This document shows, piece by piece, positions 33,589 through 42,475 of a DNA stretch of 64,000 nucleotides. The position numbers and the translations under genes were made by a program. Position 1 is the first letter of the stretch; each line of letters begins with the position of its first letter. The notes below the pieces were generated by a model. The model was not told the origin of the DNA, did no database searches, and was given only the letters and a program-made list of their open reading frames with translations. The stretch covers positions 62,001 to 126,000 of the forward strand of contig JACKBS010000015.1 of NCBI GenBank assembly GCA_020634435.1, in the 5' to 3' direction. This DNA comes from Ardenticatenaceae bacterium (lineage in GTDB: Bacteria; Chloroflexota; Anaerolineae; Promineifilales; Promineifilaceae).

Positions 33589-34080
33589 ATGGAAATGAAA
33601 GTTGCTGTGTCCCTGAACCAAATACACCTGCCCAATCTGATGGCGCTGGCGAAAGAAAAAGTCACCACCTTGTTAAATGCTGAAGCTTCGGCACAAAACC
33701 AGGCAATGGGTTTTGCCGTAGGCACTTTTATTAGCCTGCTGCCCACGCCGGGCTTTAACTTTGCTCTGGCGCTGCTTTTGGCCAGCTGGTTCCGACTGCA
33801 CAAGGCCACCGTCTTACTCTCGTTGGCCATCTGGAATGTATTTGTAACGGCACCGTTTTTTGCGCTGAGCTATCGTTTGGGGAACTGGTTGTTTCCCGCA
33901 CCTGCCACCACTTCCGTTACGGCGCAGTGGCAGGCGCAGGTCATTTCCTTTGTGCAGGGGTTTTTGGTAGGGAACTTGATTATTGCCGGGTTGGTAACGG
34001 CCGTTTCCTACACCATCGTCCTCGCCATCATCTGGCTGCTGCGAGAAAAACGCGGCAGTAATGTTACTTCCGCTTCGTAG
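33589..34080 (+). CDS. DUF2062 family membrane protein
   Basis: A 163-residue protein with three predicted helices. The region QNQAMGFAVGTFISLLPTPGFNFALAL is typical of DUF2062, of unknown function. A second in-frame ATG lies six bases downstream. Its end overlaps that of the convergent GlsB-like gene by 17 bases. Confidence 0.8.
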   Translation: MEMKVAVSLNQIHLPNLMALAKEKVTTLLNAEASAQNQAMGFAVGTFISLLPTPGFNFALALLLASWFRLHKATVLLSLAIWNVFVTAPFFALSYRLGNWLFPAPATTSVTAQWQAQVISFVQGFLVGNLIIAGLVTAVSYTIVLAIIWLLREKRGSNVTSAS

Positions 34081-34315
34081 CGCCCGTCACAACCAACAAG
34101 ATAACAGAGCCAACCACGGCAACCAGGAAGCTGGGCCAGTCAAAACCAATGCTAAACGACTCCCCGGTCACGAAGCGCATAATTAAACCACCCACAAATG
34201 CGCCCACAACACCAATGACAATGTTAAACAAACAGCCAGAGCGCTTGCTGCCTGCTACCATACCGGCCACGCCACCCGCCAGCGCCCCAAAAATAACCCA
34301 CGCTAAAATACCCAT
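34064..34315 (-). CDS. GlsB/YeaQ/YmgE family membrane protein
   Basis: An 83-residue protein with three helices and Gly-rich packing (ALAGGVAGMVAG; GVVGAFVGGLIM). This is the transglycosylase-associated or stress-response GlsB family of inner-membrane proteins, function unclear. The start at ATG 34315 follows AAGGAG; a longer frame reaches 34354 but spans that ribosome site. Confidence 0.88.
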   Translation of the reverse strand: MGILAWVIFGALAGGVAGMVAGSKRSGCLFNIVIGVVGAFVGGLIMRFVTGESFSIGFDWPSFLVAVVGSVILLVVTGATKRK

Positions 34316-34432
34316 TTTGGTTCTCCTTTTTAAAAACAAAATTTCCAGGATCAATGTAACGCTTTACGTAAGAAAATTAGGATATGTTTCTAATACCAAT
34401 AATTCATTTTTATTTTCTGATTTTCTCCTTTT

Positions 34433-34471
34433 GCAAAACAGCGCCTTCCACCAAGGCGCTGTTTGCTTTTT
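34433..34471 (+). terminator. Intrinsic terminator without a plus-strand gene next to it
   Basis: AAACAGCGCCTT (34436-34447) pairs with AAGGCGCTGTTT (34453-34464), loop of five, followed by GCTTTTTAC. The only plus-strand gene before it is the DUF2062 gene, 350 bases back, so it may end read-through that is antisense to the GlsB-like gene, or an unseen short RNA. Confidence 0.6.
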
Positions 34472-34526
34472 ACTCTTTGAACCGATGTAACCCATGTTGT
34501 AAGTAAAACGGACTATAGTTCCATTG

Positions 34527-34612
34527 TAAGGCAGCGCCGCACAACCTCCTCTCCCAAGGTTGTATGATGCTCAGGATACGGCTTCAGATTTTTGCGGCGC
34601 TGCCATTTTTTA
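34527..34612 (+). ncRNA. Candidate structured small RNA with a CCUCC loop
   Basis: A perfect 12-bp outer stem, GGCAGCGCCGCA (34530-34541) with 34593-34604, is followed by ATTTTTT, like a terminator. Inside, ACAACCT (34541-34547) pairs with AGGTTGT (34557-34563), showing a loop CCTCTCCCA next to CCTCC-like text. C-rich loops of this kind pair with ribosome binding sites in known sRNAs. It lies in a 600-base gap. It does not match 6S, SRP or tmRNA. The promoter is not clear. Confidence 0.35.
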
Positions 34613-34920
34613 TGCCACTTTTGGCTGTCAGATGTTTCGTAAGAAATTACTTTTAACTTATTAATTAACTTCTTCACGCTTAATTAAAGCTTATTCTGCT
34701 CCAGACGCCGTGCTCCCCGCACGGCGTCTCTCCTTTTATGGGGAGTTACCCAATTTCACCAATTTCCTCTAAAATCTTCTTGGCAGTTGTCATTGCGAAC
34801 CGGTGACTTTTGTTACTGAGAACCGCATCCTTGCTTGTAGTACCATCCCAACAGGTGCCCCCCACTACACACTGACCACCCGGGCGCTAAAATTCTCACA
34901 AAACCGCAGGAGCTGTACGC
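34613..34920. other. Intergenic region upstream of the CBS-domain gene
   Basis: About 300 bases. A small GCCGTGCTCCCCGCACGGC-type hairpin near 34708-34727 is followed by GTCTCTCCTTTT. Otherwise I see nothing. Confidence 0.5.
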
Positions 34921-35367
34921 ATGAAAAAAGAGCTGGTCCGTGACTGGATGTCACAAGAGGTTATTTCCATCAAGCCGGGAGCCACGTTGCCCGAAGCCCA
35001 TCAGATCATGATGGATGAAGAAATCCGCCGCTTGCCGGTCGTTGATGACGATAACGTGCTTGTCGGCATCGTTACCTTGGGCGATGTGCGCGGGGCACAA
35101 CCGTCCCCGGCAACCTCGTTAAGCATTTGGGAGCTGAATTATCTGCTCTCCAGCCTCACGGTGGAGAAGATCATGACCCCCAAACCGATGACTATTCAAC
35201 CAGAAGCCACCATTGGTGAGGCAGCTCGCACCATGCTAGAGCACCGTATCAGCGGCCTGCCAGTTGTAGACCAGGACGGCAAGCTGGCCGGTATTATCAC
35301 TGAGTCAGACATCTTCAGCATGGTCGTGGTTCACGAATGGAGCGACAGCGACTCTGAAGAAGAATGA
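34921..35367 (+). CDS. CBS domain pair protein
   Basis: A 148-residue protein made of two CBS domains (about 5-58 and 78-135): VRDWMSQEVISIKPGATLPEA and KIMTPKPMTIQPEATIGEA (each in part). CBS pairs bind adenosine nucleotides and sense energy state; no effector domain is attached. AGGAG stands before the ATG. Its last 37 bases overlap the 3' end of carB on the other strand. Confidence 0.9.
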   Translation: MKKELVRDWMSQEVISIKPGATLPEAHQIMMDEEIRRLPVVDDDNVLVGIVTLGDVRGAQPSPATSLSIWELNYLLSSLTVEKIMTPKPMTIQPEATIGEAARTMLEHRISGLPVVDQDGKLAGIITESDIFSMVVVHEWSDSDSEEE

Positions 35368-38300
35368 TGCTTTTGTAGACTGCGTACGCGCAGCTCTTTT
35401 TTGCGTAAGGCCTTGATCCCACTAACGGCCGCTTGCGCCGCTGACATCGTTGAAATGAGCAAAACATTGTGCTGAATAGCGGCGGCCCGCATTGCGGCCT
35501 GATCTTTGTAGGCGCGCTGACCCAACGGCGTGTTGATAATCAACTGAACCACACCTGATGAGATGAGCCGGACTGTGTTTAAGCCCGGCTCACTCGCTTT
35601 TGGCACCATCGACACGGGAATATTGGCCCGATCTAGCGATTCGGCCGTACCTTCCGTGGCATAGAGCATGAACCCCATCCGGTGCAAATCCCGCGCAATT
35701 TTCAACGCCGTCGATTTATCAAAATCGTTAACCGTGATGAGCACCGCGCCCTCTAGTGGCAGCGGCGTACCCACGGCCAGCTGCGATTTGGCAAAGGCAT
35801 GGCCAAACTGTGAAGCGTGCCCCATCACTTCACCTGTGCTGCGCATTTCTGGCCCCAGGCGAGTATCCGCGCCGGGCAGTTTATTGAAGGGCAGCACCGC
35901 CTCCTTCACAAAAAAGCCGTCGATGGAAGGCATGTGGGTGAAATTCAGCTCGGACAGGCGACAGCCAGCCTGCACCTGAGCGGCAATTTTGGCCACGGGC
36001 CGACCAGTTGCTTTGCTCACAAAGGGCACCGTGCGGCTGGCGCGGGGATTCACCTCAATCACATAAACCACGTCATCTTTGATGGCAAACTGGACGTTCA
36101 TCAAGCCGCGTACACCCAGCGCCAGACCCAATTTTTCGGTGTAGTCCTGAATGATGCTGAGGTGGTAAAGGCTGATTTTGTACGGTGGCAGCACGCAGGC
36201 GCTGTCGCCCGAGTGGATACCAGCTTCCTCGATATGTTGCATCACCCCAGCCAGCACCACGCGCTCGCCATCGGCCACGGCATCGACGTCTACCTCATAA
36301 GCATCTTCGATGAATTGGTCGATAAGCACCGGGTTGCCTGGGGAGACACGGGCCGCTTCCGCCAGGAAGGTGCGCAGCGAGTCATCGTCGTAGGCAATGG
36401 CCATCGCCCGACCGCCAAGAACGAAAGACGGCCGTACCAACACCGGATAGCCAATTTCATGCACCACCTCCAGCGCTTCCGCCATCGAACTGGCCAAGCC
36501 CCAGGCCGGATGATCGATCTCCAGCCTTTCCAGCAGCTCGCCAAAACGGCCGCGATCTTCTGCCAGATCAATGCTGTCCGGCGGCGTGCCCCAAATCGGC
36601 ACCCCGGCGGCGGCCAAACCCGCCGTCAGGTTAATGGGCGTCTGGCCGCCAAACTGCACAATGACGCCTTCTGGCTGCTCCAAATCAACAATATTGAGCA
36701 CATCTTCCAGGGTCAGCGACTCGAAGTAAAGACGATCGGCCGTATCGTAGTCGGTGCTGACGGTTTCGGGGTTGCAGTTGATCATGATGGTCTCAAAGCC
36801 CATCTCGCGCAGCGCCCAGCACGCCTGCACACAGCAATAGTCGAACTCGATGCCCTGGCCAATGCGGTTTGGCCCACCGCCCAAAATGATCACTTTGCGC
36901 CGGTCGGTGGGATTGGCTTCGCAGTCGGTTTCGTAGGTGGAGTAAAGGTACGGCGTGTGGGCTTCAAATTCAGCAGCGCAGGTATCTACGCGATAGTAAA
37001 CCGGCGCAATGCCCAGTTCAAGACGTTGGGCGCGTACGGCCGTTTCCGACATCCCCAGCGCCTGGCCAATCACCGCATCAGAAAAACCGTGCCGCTTAGC
37101 CCGAAGAAGAAGATTGGAGACTGGAGATTGGAGATTGGGAGCCTCACCTAATCTCCAATCTCCAATCTCCAGATTCTCCAATTCAGCTTCAATCTCTAAA
37201 ATCTCTTGCAGCTGCACCACATACCACGGATCAATGGCAGTTTCAGCGATGACTTGTTGCGGGGAACGGCCGTTGCTCATTGCCGCTGCCATTTGGAACA
37301 AACGTTGGGCCGTGGGTACATTTAGCGCTCCATCCGGCATGTGCTCGGCCAGCGCCCGACTAAACCCGGCAATACCAATATCCAGGCCGCGAATAGCCTT
37401 GTTCAGCGCCTCGGTAAAGGTACGGCCGATGGCCATCACTTCCCCCACGCTCTTCATTTGCGGCCCAAGTGTCGGGTCTACGCCGGGAAACTTCTCAAAA
37501 TTCCAGCGTGGAATCTTGACCACGCAGTAGTCAATGCTTGGCTCAAAGCTGGCTGGCGTCACGCGCGTAATGTCATTGGGAATCTCATCCAGCGTGTAGC
37601 CCACCGCCAGCAGCGCCGCGATCTTGGCGATGGGAAAGCCCGTCGCCTTGCTGGCCAGCGCCGACGAGCGCGACACACGCGGGTTCATCTCGATCACAAT
37701 CACCTGGCCGTTTTCTGGATTAACGGCAAACTGCACATTGCTGCCGCCCGTCTCCACACCCACTTTTTGCATGACTGTTTTGGCCAGGTCACGCAAATAT
37801 TGGTACTCCTTGTCCGTCAGCGTTTGTGCTGGAGCCACGGTGATGCTGTCGCCCGTGTGCACCCCCATCGGGTCCACGTTTTCGATGGAGCAAACGACGA
37901 CAAAATTGTCTGCCTTGTCGCGCATGACCTCCAGCTCGTATTCCTTCCAGCCCAGCAACGACCGCTCAATGAGCACCTCGTGGACAGGGCTAGAGCGCAA
38001 GCCATGCTCCACAACAGCCGCAAACTGGTCGCGACTGTAGGCAACACCACCGCCAGTACCCCCAAGGGTGAACGATGCGCGCACCAGCATGGGGAACCCA
38101 ATTTCATCCACCACCGCCTCGGCTTCTTCGAGCGAATGGACAAAATGGCTCACCGGCACGGGCACGTTCGCTTCAATCATCGCCTGCTTGAACTTGGAGC
38201 GATCTTCGGCCAGGCGAATGGCACGCAAATCAGCCCCAATGAGCTGGACATTGTGCTTAGCCAAAATACCCGCCTCCGCCAGCTCCACTGCCAGGTTCAG

Positions 38301-38585
38301 CCCGGTTTGGCCGCCAACCGTGGGCAAAATCGCGTCGGGCTGCTCGGCAATAATGATCTTTTCGACAAGATCGGCCGTGAGCGGCTCGATGTAGGTAGCG
38401 TCGGCAAATTCGGGGTCGGTCATGATGGTGGCCGGGTTGGAGTTGACCAGAATGACGCGATACCCTTCACGACGCAACACCTTGCACGCCTGCACGCCAG
38501 AGTAATCAAATTCACACCCCTGCCCAATCACAATCGGGCCAGAGCCAAGCACAAGAATCGTATTGATGTTACTGTTTTTGGGCAC
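35331..38585 (-). CDS. carB: Carbamoyl-phosphate synthase large subunit
   Basis: A protein of 1084 residues with the two ATP-grasp halves (VLGSGPIVIGQGCEFDYSG near the start; ILGGGPNRIGQGIEFDYCC for the second half) and a C-terminal MGS-like regulatory domain. It makes carbamoyl phosphate for pyrimidines and arginine with CarA. The start is GTG 38585, five bases after AGGAG; a frame to ATG 38657 runs through a repeat hairpin. A GGAGATT repeat lies in frame at 37110-37179, near residues 470-492 (ENLEIGDWRLGEAP), in the linker between the halves. The tail after residue 1060 is unusual and overlaps the CBS gene. Confidence 0.95.
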   Translation of the reverse strand: MPKNSNINTILVLGSGPIVIGQGCEFDYSGVQACKVLRREGYRVILVNSNPATIMTDPEFADATYIEPLTADLVEKIIIAEQPDAILPTVGGQTGLNLAVELAEAGILAKHNVQLIGADLRAIRLAEDRSKFKQAMIEANVPVPVSHFVHSLEEAEAVVDEIGFPMLVRASFTLGGTGGGVAYSRDQFAAVVEHGLRSSPVHEVLIERSLLGWKEYELEVMRDKADNFVVVCSIENVDPMGVHTGDSITVAPAQTLTDKEYQYLRDLAKTVMQKVGVETGGSNVQFAVNPENGQVIVIEMNPRVSRSSALASKATGFPIAKIAALLAVGYTLDEIPNDITRVTPASFEPSIDYCVVKIPRWNFEKFPGVDPTLGPQMKSVGEVMAIGRTFTEALNKAIRGLDIGIAGFSRALAEHMPDGALNVPTAQRLFQMAAAMSNGRSPQQVIAETAIDPWYVVQLQEILEIEAELENLEIGDWRLGEAPNLQSPVSNLLLRAKRHGFSDAVIGQALGMSETAVRAQRLELGIAPVYYRVDTCAAEFEAHTPYLYSTYETDCEANPTDRRKVIILGGGPNRIGQGIEFDYCCVQACWALREMGFETIMINCNPETVSTDYDTADRLYFESLTLEDVLNIVDLEQPEGVIVQFGGQTPINLTAGLAAAGVPIWGTPPDSIDLAEDRGRFGELLERLEIDHPAWGLASSMAEALEVVHEIGYPVLVRPSFVLGGRAMAIAYDDDSLRTFLAEAARVSPGNPVLIDQFIEDAYEVDVDAVADGERVVLAGVMQHIEEAGIHSGDSACVLPPYKISLYHLSIIQDYTEKLGLALGVRGLMNVQFAIKDDVVYVIEVNPRASRTVPFVSKATGRPVAKIAAQVQAGCRLSELNFTHMPSIDGFFVKEAVLPFNKLPGADTRLGPEMRSTGEVMGHASQFGHAFAKSQLAVGTPLPLEGAVLITVNDFDKSTALKIARDLHRMGFMLYATEGTAESLDRANIPVSMVPKASEPGLNTVRLISSGVVQLIINTPLGQRAYKDQAAMRAAAIQHNVLLISTMSAAQAAVSGIKALRKKELRVRSLQKHHSSSESLSLHS
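37110..37179. repeat. GGAGATT-type repeat hairpin inside carB
   Basis: Units AGATTGGAG, ACTGGAG, ATTGGAG followed by the inverted set AATCTCC three times. It is translated in carB without loss of frame and falls in the linker region of the two synthase halves. Confidence 0.85.
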
Positions 38586-38599
38586 AATTTCTCCTAAAT

Positions 38600-38669
38600 T
38601 TGGAGATTGGGGATTAGAGATTGGAGATTGGAAGAAACCGCAATCTCGAATCTCCAATCTCTAATCTCC
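38600..38669. repeat. GGAGATT-type repeat hairpin between carA and carB
   Basis: TTGGAGATT, GGGGATT, AGAGATT, GGAGATT and the inverted CAATCTC, GAATCTCC, AATCTCTAATCTCC. It fills most of the 83 bases between the two genes, up to the stop of carA. Confidence 0.85.
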
Positions 38670-39805
38670 TATTTTTCTGCCTGCATTAGCTGAATAAATT
38701 TGGTGAACAGCTCATCGGAATCGTGAGGACCGGGGGAGCTTTCCGGGTGGTACTGCACCGAATACGCTTTTTGATCCGGGGCGATCAGTCCTTCGCAGCA
38801 GTTGTCGTTGAGGTTGAGGTGGGAGACCGTGACATTGGTGGGTAGGGTGCTGGCATCTACAGCAAAGCCGTGGTTATGACTGGAAATTTGCACTTCATTG
38901 GAGGCCGTTACCTGCACCGGCTGGTTGCCGCCGCGATGGCCAAACTTGAGCTTGTACGTCTCTGCGCCCAGTGCCAGCCCCAAAATTTGGTGCCCCAGGC
39001 AAATGCCAAAAATCGGCTTCTGGCCCAGCAAATCGCGCACCGCTTCAATGGCGTAAGTGCACGCAGCTGGATCACCAGGTCCATTGGAAAGAAAAACACC
39101 ATCTGGATTCAATGCCAGCACCTCAGCAGCAGAAGTGGTGGCAGGCACCACCGTAACCCGGCAGCCCTGCGCCCCCAGCAGCCGCAAAATGTTCCGCTTG
39201 ATGCCAAAATCATACGCCACGACGTGAAACCGCTCACCGCTCACCGCTAACTGTTCACTGCCCGGCTGCCACCAATCCTGCGCCTCGGCCCAATGATACG
39301 GCTCGGCGCAGCTCACTTCGCGGGCCAAGTCTAACCCATTCATGTCGCGGGCGGCACGGGCCAGGGCCAACACCTCAGTTGGGTCGGTAGTAGTGCTGGA
39401 AATGGCGGCATTCATCGCGCCGTGGGTGCGAATGTGGCGCACCAGGGCCCGCGTGTTCACATCGGTGATGGCCACAATGCCGCGCTCCGCCAAATAATCC
39501 GGCAGCGATTGGTGGGAACGCCAGTTGCTAACGATGGGGCTGAGCTGGCGAATGATCAGCCCGGCGGCCCAAACGCGGCCGCTTTCATCGTCTTCAGGCG
39601 TGGTGCCGATGTTACCGATGTGGGGCATGGTCATAGTGATGAGTTGGCCATGATAGGAGGGGTCGGTGAGGATTTCCTGGTAGCCAGTGAGGCTGGTGTT
39701 AAAAACAATTTCGCCACTGGTCTGACCAATCGCGCCAAAGCCGTAACCGGGCCAAAGGGTGCCATCTTCTAACGCGAGTAAAGCAGGGGTAAGCTTTTGT
39801 TGCAT
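38669..39805 (-). CDS. carA: Carbamoyl-phosphate synthase small subunit
   Basis: A 378-residue glutaminase subunit. The N-terminal domain begins QQKLTPALLALEDGTLWPGYG; the amidotransferase domain has the Cys in GICLGHQILGLALG and the His/Glu in QYHPESSPGPHD. ATG 39805 has GAGGAG five bases ahead; a frame to 39892 is not supported. A CAGTGAAC-type repeat is read in frame as GSEQLAVSGE between the domains. It heads the carA-carB operon. Confidence 0.95.
   Translation of the reverse strand: MQQKLTPALLALEDGTLWPGYGFGAIGQTSGEIVFNTSLTGYQEILTDPSYHGQLITMTMPHIGNIGTTPEDDESGRVWAAGLIIRQLSPIVSNWRSHQSLPDYLAERGIVAITDVNTRALVRHIRTHGAMNAAISSTTTDPTEVLALARAARDMNGLDLAREVSCAEPYHWAEAQDWWQPGSEQLAVSGERFHVVAYDFGIKRNILRLLGAQGCRVTVVPATTSAAEVLALNPDGVFLSNGPGDPAACTYAIEAVRDLLGQKPIFGICLGHQILGLALGAETYKLKFGHRGGNQPVQVTASNEVQISSHNHGFAVDASTLPTNVTVSHLNLNDNCCEGLIAPDQKAYSVQYHPESSPGPHDSDELFTKFIQLMQAEK
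39230..39261. repeat. CAGTGAAC-type repeat inside carA
   Basis: On the minus strand GGGCAGTGAACAGTTAGCGG, then GTGAGCGGTGAGCGG: 7-bp units, related to the element at 10146-10243. It lies in the linker between the two CarA domains. Confidence 0.75.
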
Positions 39806-40113
39806 CGCATCTCCTCGGGGAACAGAACACTGATTTTCACAAACAAAATCAACGTTGATCAGCATCCATGTTTCTGTTAATAGGTCTGACAATTATTCAG
39901 GTGTGACTTCCATTTCTTGCCCGAAGCAGGCAAAACGACTCTAGTCTACCATGTTTCTGGCCGGGCGGCTTGCCAGGTGACGCGGAAAAGTGCCTGAATT
40001 TCGGCAACACTTGTTGGGCTGAATAGCCTGTGTCAAAGTCAAGCACATAGGTGAAGCGGTTTGGGGATGTGGGAGGTGGAAAATACGGCCGTAAACCGCA
40101 TACCCTCTTCATC
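39806..40113. other. Intergenic region between carA and the alpha/beta hydrolase gene
   Basis: About 300 bases that must hold the divergent promoters. GTGTCAAAGTCAAGCA at about 40030 is shared with the MerR-type promoter near 58213, but here the inverted partner is missing. No leader peptide or attenuator was recognised. Confidence 0.5.
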
Positions 40114-41001
40114 ATGCCCAAACCAGGTTACAAACTCCCTGTCGCCCTTGTTTTGATGGTGCTCATCGGCCTGGCCATGTTTGTTTACAGCCGGGCCAAA
40201 CTGCTTGTCTCCCCGCCGCGCACCTTTACCCATCAAACGCCCAGCGATTTTGGCATAGACAGTTGGCAAGAAGTCAGCTTCACCACCGAGGATGGCGTGT
40301 GGCTGTCTGGCTGGTACATTCCACCGCAGGCTGAGCCAGGGGCAGCACTGATTTTTGTGCATGGGTTGGGCAGCCATCGCGGTTCGATGTTGGATCAAGC
40401 GGCCGTTTTGGCAAAAGATGGTTACGGTGCACTACTATTCGATTTGCGGGCACACGGCTTGAGCCATGGTCGGAAAAGCAGCTGGGGTCTGGCGGAAGTG
40501 GCCGATGTGGCCGCCGCGCTCCACTTTTTGCAGGCGCAGCCTGAGGTGGACGCCAGCCGGATCGGCCTTGTGGGGCACTCGATGGGCGGGGCAATTGCCA
40601 TCCGGGCGGCGGTGCAGCTGCCGGAGATTCGCCTGGTGGTGGCCGAGAGTGTCTACACGAATTTAAGCGAGAATGCGGAACGGCTGGCCGTTTCCTTTGC
40701 CCGGCTGCCCAAGTGGACCGGGCCGCTGGTGCTGACCTTTGCCGAACAAATTGCCGGGGTGGACAGCGATGAACTGGCCCCCATTCGCGACATCGCCAAT
40801 CTGGCGCCGCGCCCAATTTTGCGGATTCAGGGCGGACAGGATGGCACAATTCCTTCGCGAAATGGTGGGGCGCTGTTTGGTACGGCCGTTTCCCCGAAAG
40901 ATCACCTCGTTATTCCGCAGGCAGGGCACAACGACCTCTTCCAAACGGCCCCTGCGCTGATGACCAAACGGCTGCGGCGCTTCCTGGCACAAAACTTTTG
41001 A
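40114..41001 (+). CDS. Alpha/beta hydrolase, membrane-anchored
   Basis: A 295-residue hydrolase with one N-terminal helix (about 8-28), so the catalytic domain is probably outside. FVHGLGSHRGSMLDQA forms the oxyanion region; the nucleophile Ser is in GHSMGG, Asp in GGQDGTIP and His in QAGHNDLF. ATG 40114 (MPKPGYKLPVA) is chosen over ATG 40051. The family includes esterases and BAAT-like hydrolases; the substrate is unknown. Confidence 0.88.
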   Translation: MPKPGYKLPVALVLMVLIGLAMFVYSRAKLLVSPPRTFTHQTPSDFGIDSWQEVSFTTEDGVWLSGWYIPPQAEPGAALIFVHGLGSHRGSMLDQAAVLAKDGYGALLFDLRAHGLSHGRKSSWGLAEVADVAAALHFLQAQPEVDASRIGLVGHSMGGAIAIRAAVQLPEIRLVVAESVYTNLSENAERLAVSFARLPKWTGPLVLTFAEQIAGVDSDELAPIRDIANLAPRPILRIQGGQDGTIPSRNGGALFGTAVSPKDHLVIPQAGHNDLFQTAPALMTKRLRRFLAQNF

Positions 41002-41108
41002 GTCAAACACTTCTCTCTTTGCGACTTTGCGTGAAATCCAAGGCATTTTGGTAGATCCTCGCGGCGGTTCCAGATTGCGAAATTGGTTAATTGTGTCAAA
41101 ATCGCAGG

Positions 41109-42416
41109 ATGGACGAACGGCCGTCTACCCTCCCCACCAGCGATAAAGCGATCATCAAACTGCGGCTGCGCCTGCCGGTGCTGGCCTTTGCGTTTTTGCT
41201 GGCGACCGCTTTTCTCATTCCCAACCAGGTGTGGACCACGCTGCTGATTGGTCTGGGCGGTCTGTTTGTGGTGGGCTACGTGTGGGTGCGCCAGCTGGCG
41301 ATTTATCTGCACGGCAGCCGCAAATTGCGCTTTGGCTGGGTGGCGGTTGGCGATCGGCTGGAAGAGCAGTTTGAACTCATCAATTACAGCTCCATCCCGG
41401 CGCTTTGGGTTGAGGTTATTGACTATACGAATATCCCTGGCTACAAAACGGCCGTTGTCCGTAGTGTGCCCGCTAACCAGACCGATCGCTGGCGCGAAAC
41501 GGCCGTTTGCCAGCAGCGCGGCATGTTTTCCCTCGGCCCGTGGGCCATCCGCAGCAGCGATCCGTTTGGCCTGTTCCAGATGACCCGCTTTTTTACCCAA
41601 ACCGAAGAGATCATCATTCATCCGCCGGTGCATGGTCAGCTGCCAATCCCCCTACCCACCGGCGACAGCAGCGGGCAAGCTCGGGTTCGGCAGCGCAGTT
41701 GGCAAGCCACCATCAACGCCGCCGCTGTGCGAGATTACCAACAGGGCGACCCGCTGCGCTGGATCCATTGGCCCATTTCAGCCCATCGCGATAGTCTTTT
41801 TGTGCGCGAATTTGACCAGGACGCAACGGGCGACATCTGGATTTTGCTGGATTGCGAGGCCGGGGTACAGCTGGGCAGCGGGGCGCAGGGAACCATCGAG
41901 CAGGCGGTTTTGCTGGCTGCTTCTCTGGCGGCGCGGGCGGTGCAGCAGAATCGGGCGGTGGGATTGGCCGGCTACGGCCGTTCCCCCCAAATTGTGCACA
42001 CCGGACGCGGCCAGGGGCAGCAGTGGCGCATCTTGCGGGCGCTGGCGCTGCTGGACGCCGAGGGCAGTACCAGCCTGCAAACGGCGCTGTTTGATTTGGG
42101 GCGGATGGCTAAGCGCGGCACGGCCGTTATCGTCATTACGCCCAGCGGCGCGGCAGATTGGCTGCCAGAGCTGGTACGCCTGGTGCAGCGTGGCGTGCAA
42201 AGCAATGTGGTACTGCTGGAACGGCACAGTTTTGGCGATGAAGCAAGCAGTTCGGGCTTGGGAACGGCCGTGCGGCAGCTCGGGTTTCCCTGCCAGGTGA
42301 TTCGCCAGGGCGAGGTGGGCACCCCTCTGGAAGAGCAGCAGCGGCGCGGCTTCTGGGAATTTCGCGTTAGCGGCACGGGCAAAGTGGTGGCGGTCAAAAC
42401 ACCGCTCGCCCGGTAA
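41109..42416 (+). CDS. DUF58 domain-containing protein
   Basis: A 435-residue protein with two N-terminal helices (about 18-58) and a DUF58 core, with RQRSWQATINAAAVRDYQQGD and PLRWIHWPISAHRDSLFVREF (in part), and a von Willebrand A-like C-terminal half. DUF58 proteins usually stand next to MoxR ATPases and transglutaminase genes. Here a TgpA-like gene is 3.8 kb downstream, after an inserted-looking segment. TTG 41091 is a less likely start. Confidence 0.88.
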   Translation: MDERPSTLPTSDKAIIKLRLRLPVLAFAFLLATAFLIPNQVWTTLLIGLGGLFVVGYVWVRQLAIYLHGSRKLRFGWVAVGDRLEEQFELINYSSIPALWVEVIDYTNIPGYKTAVVRSVPANQTDRWRETAVCQQRGMFSLGPWAIRSSDPFGLFQMTRFFTQTEEIIIHPPVHGQLPIPLPTGDSSGQARVRQRSWQATINAAAVRDYQQGDPLRWIHWPISAHRDSLFVREFDQDATGDIWILLDCEAGVQLGSGAQGTIEQAVLLAASLAARAVQQNRAVGLAGYGRSPQIVHTGRGQGQQWRILRALALLDAEGSTSLQTALFDLGRMAKRGTAVIVITPSGAADWLPELVRLVQRGVQSNVVLLERHSFGDEASSSGLGTAVRQLGFPCQVIRQGEVGTPLEEQQRRGFWEFRVSGTGKVVAVKTPLAR

Positions 42417-42439
42417 AAATTATCCACAAATTATAGCTT

Positions 42440-42453
42440 GGGGCTTCAGCCCC
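42440..42453. repeat. GGGGCTTCAGCCCC palindrome after the DUF58 gene
   Basis: Copy of the palindrome also found at 20972, 45977 and 46184. It lies 23 bases after the DUF58 stop. Confidence 0.85.
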
Positions 42454-42475
42454 AGGACCAAAAAAGGAAGCGATC

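Noticed and set aside
34527..34612. 6S, SRP or tmRNA
   Set aside because: Length and stem layout do not fit 6S, the SRP GGAAG/GCAG loop text is missing, and there is no tRNA-like part.
35817..38597. Two long plus-strand frames (about 444 and 418 codons) opposite carB
   Set aside because: carB is certain on the minus strand; these frames have no family features.
40029..40048. Second MerR operator, sharing GTGTCAAAGTCAAGCA with 58213-58230
   Set aside because: The inverted half TTGACAC on the other side is absent, and there is no -10 box at MerR spacing.
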